64,000 bases of DNA from Pristionchus mayeri (Eukaryota > Nematoda > Chromadorea > Rhabditida > Neodiplogasteridae), in assembly GCA_036245805.1 (NCBI GenBank), contig BTRK01000001.1:18917087-18981086 (forward strand), in the 5' to 3' direction. Below are positions 10,701-21,400 of the stretch, piece after piece. Position 1 is the stretch's first letter, and every line of letters starts with the position of its first letter. The notes below the pieces were generated by a model. That model saw only the letters and a list, made by a program, of their open reading frames with translations, was not told the DNA's origin and made no database searches. The translations under genes were made by a program, and so were the position numbers.

Positions 10701-10975
10701 TCAGAATTCATCACAAAACGACGCTGTTGGCGGTTCGTATGTTATTTAATAATAAATATTCAATTATTTTATCTTCAGAATAGAATCTACCTTCTTTGTT
10801 CGTGTGGAACCAGATACCGATGATAGACGTGTGAAGCACAACGGACAGGTATTTTTTATTAATGTCTCCGCTCGTTGATGCACTGATATATATGATTATT
10901 ATGAGTGTTTACTATGACGATTTATTGCAGTGCACGGGGCGCAATTTCACTCTCCACAAACTGGATGAGGAATAA
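7794..10975 (+). pseudogene. Left-arm duplicate of the zinc-finger half of the 15404-24764 gene
   Basis: All exons are phase 0: 7794-7844, 7886-7948, 9355-9453, 9549-9641, 9714-9866, 9980-10045, then the finger exons to a stop at 10973-10975. The encoded part begins acidic (KEPKDENIYGPLLEDDQ) and becomes basic (EKRRRSRN). It ends with C2H2-like fingers (ECPECE|YRSKSANAWVLHLRRKH; CVLCE|TCPKTPRGYIDHLRIHH), each followed by a CxCG-x-H-x3-C unit (RCDCG..., LCSCG...). The exon at 9980 needs a GC donor (GAA|GCGAGT). The exon at 10779-10848 is 70 bp, so it shifts frame and meets TGA at 10821. No start exon is visible on this side. Confidence 0.55.
7976..9297. mobile_element. Fold-back element A (left copy)
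   Basis: Two inverted arms (about 8016-8590 and 8700-9262) surround a loop of about 100 bp. Outside them are short terminal repeats ATCACGCGTTTTCTGAGAG (left) and its diverged inverse near 9275-9297. It sits in the intron between the exons ending at 7948 and starting at 9355. No coding capacity is visible. Its ends match those of the larger fold-back element at 21437-24247. Confidence 0.85.
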
Positions 10976-11389
10976 GTTCTCATGAGTGGAAAAAAAAACG
11001 TTCAAAATTACAATATAATTTCTTCCATTTGTTCTCGTTATTTATGGTTTCTTGATTGCGTTTTTCTATCGATAAAGAAGTTCGACGATTGGATAACGGT
11101 GGTCGATTCTGGTTTCATTCCAGATAAATTATCTTTATTTATCTTCTTTTCGTATATTTTCGGGTTGGTAAGTAAGTTATGTCTCATTTTGGAAATTTTA
11201 ACAAGTTAGCAAAAATCGGTATTGGCGAATGGTAATTACTATAAGCTTTGTATAGCTTGCACTCTCTATGCATTAAAGCAGAATCGGAGAAGTATCACTG
11301 CCTGTAGACCTGGAGCTATGATTTCGAATATTTGAGGAATGTGTGCCTGTGTTCTACTAATCGTATGAGAGATTCTCTATTTTTATAAA

Positions 11390-12320
11390 AATTCGCCGGT
11401 AATTGGTCACGTTTACTACTTTCTTCACTGATCCGACATCCAAAAACCGGGCACATTATGCTGATTTTGACCTACTTTTCGACGTCATTTCTGTTGATTT
11501 TTTCCAGGCCATCTTCAAGCACTCGAGCGGAGGCGAGCGGGGCACTCGACGGATCAGCACGAGCGGACAGGTGCGAGGAATAGTTCAAGGGTTCCATAAA
11601 CAGGCCATTTCCCACACTCTCTCGCCACTCGAAACTAAGAAACAATTAACCGAATTACGAACTCTAGTACTGTGAGAACAGAAAGCATATCTGTGCTGTA
11701 TTTGGTGGGAGAAAGCAGTCAAAGTGAGGAGTGCCAATGACTCTGGGCAGAACGTCGAACGTGTAGTTCACAAAAATTGCAAAAAGTGGATGCATTTCTA
11801 AATAGTTATCTTGAAATCATTGAAAAACTACAATTTTAACAATTTAAACAAACAATTTCTGAAAAATATGCACATTGTCTATTTTTAGCACTGATTCGAG
11901 CTCCAAAATCCGGGCATGTCATTTTTGACTTTTCGACTTTGATCTACTTTTCGACTACTGATTCTGAGTAAGAGTTGAATTATCAATCGTTGATTTGGCG
12001 GCGCGTCACAACGTATCACCGCTTAAATCTACTGGAATTAATAAAATCACGCGATGGGAAGCATTGCAATGTTGCAACGTGACTTTGAACTGCAAACCCT
12101 AATTGATTACTACTTCTCGAACTTTCCTGCTAATTTTTAAGCAATGCAAGGGACGTGAAGCAATCATATTTTACATGTTATAAGAAACAAGTAAAATCGT
12201 AATGTAAAATGACATGATAGGAGATAGGAGTGCAAAGTAGGATTTCTTTTGTATAAACTTTCCAATATTCCCAGGCTGTCTACAAGCCCAGCTACAATGG
12301 ACTCGAAATGGTGAGCTTGG
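11390..12320 (+). pseudogene. Two-exon fragment of the glycine-zipper gene
   Basis: Two exons with intact splice sites, about 11509-11571 (AIFKHSSGGERGTRRISTSG) and 12275-12310 (AVYKPSYNGLEM), match consecutive exons of the gene at 35852-38460 (PIFKHVSGGDWGMRQINEFG, then AIYKPSFFGNM). The intron upstream of the first also matches 35520-35600. No other exons of that gene are present, so this is a duplicated fragment. Confidence 0.65.
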
Positions 12321-13185
12321 TGACTTTGGCGGTGTATTTCGGGGGTGAATCATTGTAGAACTATTAATTTTTCTAATTTGAAATAGGCCGCTCATTTTAT
12401 TCCATAGAGGAAGAAAAGAGGAAAGATGTGTAGTGAATCGAATTTCTGATTACATAATTATAAAAAAACGGTTTTCATCTCTTTAATTTCGCATTTTACA
12501 TTTAAGGTCTCGTTTCACCGTACATCAGATGAGTTACGGGTGAAATTTCTGCGATCATCCTGGTAGCTTAGATTCATTAAGGCTAAGGATACTATCGAGT
12601 AATGTATGTAGATTACGGTATTCTTTGTACTGCTAGATTTTGTAACATTTATTACGTTCATATTCATATTGTTGTGTTGTCATCTCAAGATTGTTGTTTA
12701 TGTGTCCATGATAAATCGCAAAATGTACAAAACTGAACGAAACCATGTTTATCGAAATAGAAATGCTGATAGAGAATATATCAGTTTAAAATGGAGTAAA
12801 TTGAAATGCAACAGCTTCTCCTATAACGAGTCAAAAGTATGATTTTTTGACCGTTAGCATGAATGTCGTTATGTGAGCCCCATTACATCCATTCGTTCAT
12901 TGATGATTCGATTCGCTTCAATTTCATCTGGGCTCATTTCTCTACCAGGTTCAAATTAAACCCTGGGAACGATGTGCACAAGAGCAAGTTTGCTGAGAAT
13001 ACGCATTTGTATGGATGTCTACACTATGCCTCACTTGTCTCGGAAGATGATTCGATACTGAACATGCGCGAAGAGAGCAGGAACGAGGTTGAAACTCTGA
13101 ACATTGCTAGTAGTTTTCATTTGATTTACCTATCACATTTGTGCAAATAAAGCGACTCGCTTCCGACTCGCTTCCGTTTGATGTC
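12321..13185. other. Arm-proximal DNA, no supported gene
   Basis: A 95-codon open frame (12863-13150, mirrored at 13229-13516) begins with ATG but shows no domain, signal peptide or splice partner. I do not call it a gene. Confidence 0.5.
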
Positions 13186-14058
13186 TCTGGCTTGACATCA
13201 AACGGAAGCGAGTCGGAAGCGAGTCGCTTTATTTGCACAAATGTGATAGGTAAATCAAATGAAAACTACTAGCAATGTTCAGAGTTTCAACCTCGTTCCT
13301 GCTCTCTTCGCGCATGTTCAGTATCGAATCATCTTCCGAGACAAGTGAGGCATAGTGTAGACATCCATACAAATGCGTATTCTCAGCAAACTTGCTCTTG
13401 TGCACATCGTTCCCAGGGTTTAATTTGAACCTGGTAGAGAAATGAGCCCAGATGAAATTGAAGCGAATCGAATCATCAATGAACGAATGGATGTAATGGG
13501 GCTCACATAACGACATTCATGCTAACAGTCAAAAAATCATACTTTTGACTCGTTATAGGAGAAGCTGTTGCATTTCAATTTACTCCATTTTAAACTGATA
13601 TATTCTCTATCAGCATTTCTATTTCGATAAACATGGTTTCGTTCAGTTTTGTACATTTTGCGATTTATCATGGACACATAAACAACAATCTTGAGATGAC
13701 AACACAACAATATGAATATGAACGTAATAAATGTTACAAAATCTAGCAGTACAAAGAATACCGTAATCTACATACATTACTCGATAGTATCCTTAGCCTT
13801 AATGAATCTAAGCTACCAGGATGATCGCAGAAATTTCACCCGTAACTCATCTGATGTACGGTGAAACGAGACCTTAAATGTAAAATGCGAAATTAAAGAG
13901 ATGAAAACCGTTTTTTTATAATTATGTAATCAGAAATTCGATTCACTACACATCTTTCCTCTTTTCTTCCTCTATGGAATAAAATGAGCGGCCTATTTCA
14001 AATTAGAAAAATTAATAGTTCTACAATGATTCACCCCCGAAATACACCGCCAAAGTCA

Positions 14059-14990
14059 CCAAGCTCACCATTTCGAGTCCATTGTAGCTGGGCTTGTAGA
14101 CAGCCTGGGAATATTGGAAAGTTTATACAAAAGAAATCCTACTTTGCACTCCTATCTCCTATCATGTCATTTTACATTACGATTTTACTTGTTTCTTATA
14201 ACATGTAAAATATGATTGCTTCACGTCCCTTGCATTGCTTAAAAATTAGCAGGAAAGTTCGAGAAGTAGTAATCAATTAGGGTTTGCAGTTCAAAGTCAC
14301 GTTGCAACATTGCAATGCTTCCCATCGCGTGATTTTATTAATTCCAGTAGATTTAAGCGGTGATACGTTGTGACGCGCCGCCAAATCAACGATTGATAAT
14401 TCAACTCTTACTCAGAATCAGTAGTCGAAAAGTAGATCAAAGTCGAAAAGTCAAAAATGACATGCCCGGATTTTGGAGCTCGAATCAGTGCTAAAAATAG
14501 ACAATGTGCATATTTTTCAGAAATTGTTTGTTTAAATTGTTAAAATTGTAGTTTTTCAATGATTTCAAGATAACTATTTAGAAATGCATCCACTTTTTGC
14601 AATTTTTGTGAACTACACGTTCGACGTTCTGCCCAGAGTCATTGGCACTCCTCACTTTGACTGCTTTCTCCCACCAAATACAGCACAGATATGCTTTCTG
14701 TTCTCACAGTACTAGAGTTCGTAATTCGGTTAATTGTTTCTTAGTTTCGAGTGGCGAGAGAGTGTGGGAAATGGCCTGTTTATGGAACCCTTGAACTATT
14801 CCTCGCACCTGTCCGCTCGTGCTGATCCGTCGAGTGCCCCGCTCGCCTCCGCTCGAGTGCTTGAAGATGGCCTGGAAAAAATCAACAGAAATGACGTCGA
14901 AAAGTAGGTCAAAATCAGCATAATGTGCCCGGTTTTTGGATGTCGGATCAGTGAAGAAAGTAGTAAACGTGACCAATTACCGGCGAATTT
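14059..14990 (-). pseudogene. Mirror copy of the two-exon glycine-zipper gene fragment
   Basis: This is the reverse-complement copy of 11390-12320 in the right arm, with the same two exons and splice sites. It reads on the minus strand. Confidence 0.65.
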
Positions 14991-15403
14991 TTATAAAAAT
15001 AGAGAATCTCTCATACGATTAGTAGAACACAGGCACACATTCCTCAAATATTCGAAATCATAGCTCCAGGTCTACAGGCAGTGATACTTCTCCGATTCTG
15101 CTTTAATGCATAGAGAGTGCAAGCTATACAAAGCTTATAGTAATTACCATTCGCCAATACCGATTTTTGCTAACTTGTTAAAATTTCCAAAATGAGACAT
15201 AACTTACTTACCAACCCGAAAATATACGAAAAGAAGATAAATAAAGATAATTTATCTGGAATGAAACCAGAATCGACCACCGTTATCCAATCGTCGAACT
15301 TCTTTATCGATAGAAAAACGCAATCAAGAAACCATAAATAACGAGAACAAATGGAAGAAATTATATTGTAATTTTGAACGTTTTTTTTTCCACTCATGAG
15401 AAC

Positions 15404-18400
15404 TTATTCCTCATCCAGTTTGTGGAGAGTGAAATTGCGCCCCGTGCACTGCAATAAATCGTCATAGTAAACACTCATAATAATCATATATATCAGTGCA
15501 TCAACGAGCGGAGACATTAATAAAAAATACCTGTCCGTTGTGCTTCACACGTCTATCATCGGTATCTGGTTCCACACGAACAAAGAAGGTAGATTCTATT
15601 CTGAAGATAAAATAATTGAATATTTATTATTAAATAACATACGAACCGCCAACAGCGTCGTTTTGTGATGAATTCTGAGATGATCGATATAGCCACGCGG
15701 AGTCTTGGGACACGTCTGATATTAACATGTAATTCAGAAGCAAAGAAAACGACTTTATCAAATATCGATTAAATTAATTGAATCAGTATTAGGAGCAAGA
15801 GTATTCACAAGAAGATCGCTAACCTCGCACAAGACACACTGAGGAGTCACCTGAAATGTACTTTTTTATCGCTGACATAAACTTTAAAAGAAAATTTCAA
15901 TAACATCTTTCGTCACCTACCCCCATCAATAGAACCTTCAGGATGTACAACTAACCACTGGATCAGTCAATCTCCGAATCGATCCATCACCTTCGCGAGT
16001 TACAGTGAAATTTGAAATGTCGCACTAAAATGAGTAAAATTCCATTCATAAAACTGTCAACATAAAAAATGCAACGTATACCTCGTAACTGTGCCCATTC
16101 GAGTAAGATTCATTCCCACAATCACAACGAATGGTACATCCGGCCTGTAGATAAACATTACAAACAATACATACTGGGAACAATATTCATGAGAATGCTC
16201 ACCAAAAGAGGTGTGGTACAGTGCTTGCGCCTGAGATGTAGAACCCACGCATTGGCCGATTTTGAGCGATACTGCAAATTTTCAAAATTTTAAAGGTTCG
16301 TGATCAAATTAATCAAAAATTATAAAAACTCGCTTCGCATTCGGGGCACTCCAGTTCATTCTTCTCTTTTTCATTATCCTTCCTGTCGTCCTTGTCCATC
16401 TTCATAATTTGCGATTCAGATTTTACTTTGGAGGAACCTTTTCTTCTGAGGAACAATCTGCGTAAGAATTTGTTTTAAATGTATTAATTAAAAAGATAAA
16501 ATAAACATCAACCTTCTCTTTCTTCTCCACTGATTCTGATCTATTTTTCTTCACAGATGGTTCTCCTTCCCCATCTGATTCCTCCATTGTATAAGTGTAT
16601 TTCACAAATTTGGACACATTCCTCGATCTTCTTCTTTTCTCCACTTCTACATTCTCGGAAGTGTCCTATGAAGATAGTAGAATTTAAATAGAATTTAGGA
16701 ATATTAAAAGACAAATATGCATTTTAAAAATTCAAACCTTCAGAATGTTAGTATCAACATTGTCAGTCTCTTTGTCTCCTTCATTATAATCGATTTGATC
16801 ACCACCAAAACAATTGTTCTCGATAGAGTCCTACGAAAATGTGAATTCATGGATGATAAATGCGAAATATTATTTTTAAATATCTAATTGGTTCATCGTA
16901 ATAATATAATATATGGACCACTAACCGCAGGAGTATTAGCAGTTGTGTCGACTGTTTTCTCTCTCTCTTCTCCATTATCGAACATATCACCAGCCATGTC
17001 ATTCCGATTTGTCAAGTTGATACCCTTAAATATTTTTATTACGATTTGAAACTCAGAAAAAATCTACACATAAGTATAAGTATAATACACGTCTTCTGAT
17101 AGAACGCAGGTGCAGTGTTACAAAATATTCACAGTGCTCCGATCTCGACAGAATTTTGACCAATGATTCATGTCAGGATATATAGATTTTTTTGAAAAGT
17201 CTGGAGCCGTAAAGTTAAAAAAATGCCTAAATTCCGGCTCTGAGAACTTCAAAAGTTCTGTAATCAATAACTTGGTTCAAAATTATCGTAGAAGGTCGCT
17301 AAAAACATACAAATGATCCTCTCAGCGAGATCTACAATTTTTGTGTTAAAGTCCTCGTCGAGTAGCTTCGAAATCACATGGAAAACTACGAAAAACCGAA
17401 AATGTGTGTTCAAATATCATGCGCCCTCAAAAATATTTTGCCTTTTTCAAGTTGGTTTATTGCATTTTCGAATTCTCCAGATCATTATACATCTAGTGCG
17501 TTCATTTCAGAATTTTAAATTTTAATCCCGGGCATTTATAGCTTTCAGAAGACCAAAAACAGCCGAATTTTCGAAAATTTCGAAAAATCAAAGATAAATA
17601 AATCCCGAATTCTTGCTTCCAAACTGTAACTCTCGGGTTAAAATATCATTTTGGGGTCAGTACAATAAGTTTTGAGGTTTGTGAGCTTTTTGAAGAAAAA
17701 TTATTTTTATCGAATGTTTCGACAATTTTCAAGGGTTCAAGGAAATATAGTGGCCTTTTTCATCCCGAAATTTTTTATCTCGAATTTGCCTCTAAAGCTC
17801 AAAACTGATTGTACTGACCCCGAAATGATATTTTAGCCCGAGAGTTGTAGTTTGGAAGCAAGAATTCGAGATTTATTTATCTTTGATTTTTCGAAATTTT
17901 CGAAAATTCGGCTGTTTTTTCTCAAGGCTATAAATTCCCGGGATTAAAATTTAAAATTCTGAAATGAAGGCACTAAATGTAAAATTATCTGGAGAATTCG
18001 AAAATGCAATAAAACAACTTGAAAAAGGCAAAATATTTTTCAGGGCGGCTGATATTTGAACACACATTTTAGGTTGTTTCGTAGTTTACCATGTGATTTC
18101 GAAGCTACTCGACGAGGACTTTAAAATAAAAATATAAAAGTTGTAGAGCTCGCTGAGAGGATAATTTATATTTTTTTAGCGACCTTCTGCGGTAATTTTG
18201 AACCAAGTTATTGATTACAGAACTTTTGAAGTTCTCAGAGCCGGATTTTAGGCATTTTTTACTTTACGGCTCCAAACTTTTAAAAAAAATCTATAAATCC
18301 TGACATGAATCATTGGTCCAAATTCTGTCGAGATCGGAGCACTGTGAATATTTTGTAACACTAGGCCTTAGATTCATGCAATCTCTCAGAAAACGCGTGA

Positions 18401-21400
18401 TAATTTATTGTATTGTTAAAATTACAAACCAAATCTTCATCCAGCATCGGCTCCTTCGATTCGAGCTCATCTCCATTGAAATCCATTCCCCAGAATTCGT
18501 TCACCAAATGCTTTCAATTTTCGGAGTCTTGGCACCAAAATGGACGAAAATGTAGATTCTGAATCCTCTCGTCATGGCGGATCCAACCATGTAACTCACT
18601 CAGCCCACTTTGGACATATAACAAAGTTGATTTTTAAAATTTATCTTAATAATTCATGAAAAATTAAGTGGATAGGCGTACTCAGCATTAAATTCTACCC
18701 CGGGAACCTTATTCGCATAATTTTAGCACTTTCCAGAGGTCCGGTATACTCAAAAAAGTGGTTTCTACGTGACGACATCTGGAGCGAACGAAGGCTCTGG
18801 GGGCAAACTGAGTGTGTTCATCGTCTTCAGCACATTCGATTGCCCTAATACACAGACTTTTAGAGAAATTTTTTTGACTGCGCCGAATCTTGCTCGATAC
18901 TTGCGCAAACAGGCTCATATAGAACCGTCTATGATGTTGAATTCAAGAAGAAGTATTACATCTTTGTTTAAGTTATGGTGAATAAAATATAACATAAAAA
19001 TTAACCGACCTCATCATTCAGAATATCCTCCTCTTTGATATCATATCCAATGAAATCCGAACCGAATGGCTGCAATGATATCGATCAAATCATCCTTTTC
19101 ATACTTTCTGGCTTAATTTATATTCTTTTCAATTTCAAAAATATTATGAAAGAGCTTCAATATGTCTAACCTGAGGCTCGTCGATGAAATTCTCCATCAG
19201 CTCGTAATCATTCTCCATCAGATCATTCATCGGACCTCTCTTGGGATCGTCTTTCACAGGTACCACCATTCCCAGCTCCATCGCTAACTCCTCTGAAGGG
19301 ACAGTAAATATACATGAGCTCGTCGACTAAGAACTGCTAACACTACTTGAGCTAAACTGCTTTCTAAAACAGCACAAAGAATAGGCAGTCCAATGTTCCG
19401 ACCTATTTATGGCCTACGTATCCTTGCATATTCTATTACTGAGATTGCGCAACACTGTGCAGTCCAAGAAGATCCATGAAATGCCCACCAATCGATGGGC
19501 ACTCCTCCTTCTCTCCATTCTTCTTCTCCCACTCCATCCTCTCCATGAGCTCTCTATACGCTTCTTCTCCCATAGACTCCTTGAACAGCCTCACAAGTTC
19601 ATCGAACTTGGCTGAAAGGAAAACAATTTGGTCATATCAGGCTGATGCAAAAGTTTCTGACTATTTTCATATTCGGACATAACAACGTACCCCGTTCTTC
19701 GGAATCAATCAATCAACTAATGGTTTTCAACAGTTGATGTGGCCTTGGGAACACTTTATAACTAGCGTTATATTGGGCCAATTCGATCAATAGGCATAAC
19801 ACTGTTCAGAATCAATTCAACATAGTGCGCGATTAATCCGAATTTTGAATTGATTATATTTCATCTGAGAACCGTTACATCAGCAAAACTAATGCATTAT
19901 TTTTAAAGGCACTTATTTGGAATATTAAAGGACTTAGCATATGAGTGCTGGCCTCAAACGTCCCCTTGAACACGGTTCTCAATCCAAATTCAGCACTAGT
20001 TGAAATTCTGAGAATATATATTTGATGTGATTTTACAAGTGCGGATGGATCAATACACATAAATTGTTGCACATTCTGAAGTACCCTTCCGAACTAGTAC
20101 ACAGTTACATTTTGGAAATTATTCATCTATCTGTTTAGTATTACGATGTTTCGAAATCGTGATGTATAGATTTGAACGCCGAAAGCGACACCTTTAACTG
20201 TTTAAGTTCCCGCAAGAGCGTTGTAGACCTGTCTTTTCAACGTTTTCTGAACAAGCAGCTCTTTCCCTACCACTGATATAGTGGTAGGGAAATAAAGTGG
20301 TAGGGGCTATTTCGGTAGGGCACGGATATGCGAAGAGCAGGGTTCAGCCGAAAACACTAAAAAATCTCAAATTTTGGCTGTTTTGATGCAGAAACAGTCT
20401 TCTCAGGCATCTACGAGCTATATTCGATGTAACCGTACTATTGCAGTCTACTTATAAGCCCTTTACTAAAACCATCAAGGAATGGCATGTAGTCGAAATA
20501 CGCCGAAAAAAACCTCGAAAATGGAATAGTCAGAAACTTTTGCATCAACCTAATATTAATACCAGAATACGAATTTACATATTCTTCTATTTCCTGAATT
20601 TCTGAGGAAAGGACGTTTCGCTATTTTTCCCGATAAATACTGTTGTAGGGTAAAAATGCCATGGATACTCACGATCTTCGTCGTGTGGTGGAGGACGAGC
20701 GAGATCTGCTGGAGGTCCTGCATCCTCTTCTTCCTCTTTCTCTTCTTTTTCTTGTTTCTCCTCTTCCTCGTTTTCTTCATCTTCATTTTCTTCTTCTTCA
20801 TCTTCTTCCTCTTCCACTTTTTCCTTCTCATCGTCCTCTTCTTTCTCTTCTTCCTCTTCCTCTTCTTCCTCCTCTACTTCTTCTTCTTCCTTCTCATCTT
20901 CTTCTTCAAACAATCCACCCATCGGGGCGAAACGCGCAAGCCATTCGTCGACCTTCAATTAATTAATTTATGCAGTGGTGCTCGCAATTTTCCAGTATTC
21001 TATGAGCTATCAGAATTGTCCCAAATCAAGAATCATTTTTTTAACAATTTGATAAATCAAATTTTCCAGTGGATATGATTCATCGAGGCTCCTTTTTTCG
21101 GGAATCATCAATATTTTCCATTAATCTGAATCAGAAAAGCTAGTGTCGTGTGCGCTTTCTAATTTATACGATGTTAAAAATCACGGCAATAATCGGATCT
21201 TTGTCAAAGATTCTGCAAGAAAAGTTTACAAAGATCCGATATTACAATGATCTTAAACACTGTATAAATGCTTCAATTCATCTCCCTCATACCGTGGTTT
21301 GCATAATTGAGCCGTCCTACTGACTTTTTTTTATTAGAAAACATCAATTTGTTAGCGGGGACTCACCGATTCTCCTTCATCATTGACATCGAAGAGGGCT

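Larger units (their letters stand above)
6928..13185. repeat. Left arm of giant palindrome
   Basis: This is the reverse complement of 13194-18683, with coordinates pairing to a sum of 26379 near the centre. The arms look almost identical. Differences I found include 12852 versus 13527, a one-base A-run indel near 9186, and a few substitutions in the outer part. The left arm has about 770 bp (7129-7896) that the right arm lacks. Confidence 0.97.
13194..18683. repeat. Right arm of giant palindrome
   Basis: The arms are separated by only 8 bp (13186-13193, TCTGGCTT). At the tip, GACTCGCTTCC is itself repeated twice. The homology runs outward to 18683, where the left arm gives way to the TTTAGAGGTCCCA repeats. 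Confidence 0.97.

Noticed and set aside
12863..13516. Two identical 95-codon frames facing each other at the palindrome centre
   Set aside because: They are the same sequence mirrored. No domain, signal peptide, splice context or codon pattern supports a gene.
6928..18683. Dismissing the palindrome as a pure assembly artefact
   Set aside because: It cannot be excluded, but arm-specific substitutions, an indel and a 770-bp block are not expected from one mirrored read.
20656..21078. Long hydrophobic plus-strand frames at 20.7-21.0 kb
   Set aside because: They are the antisense reading of the Glu-rich exon of the minus-strand gene.
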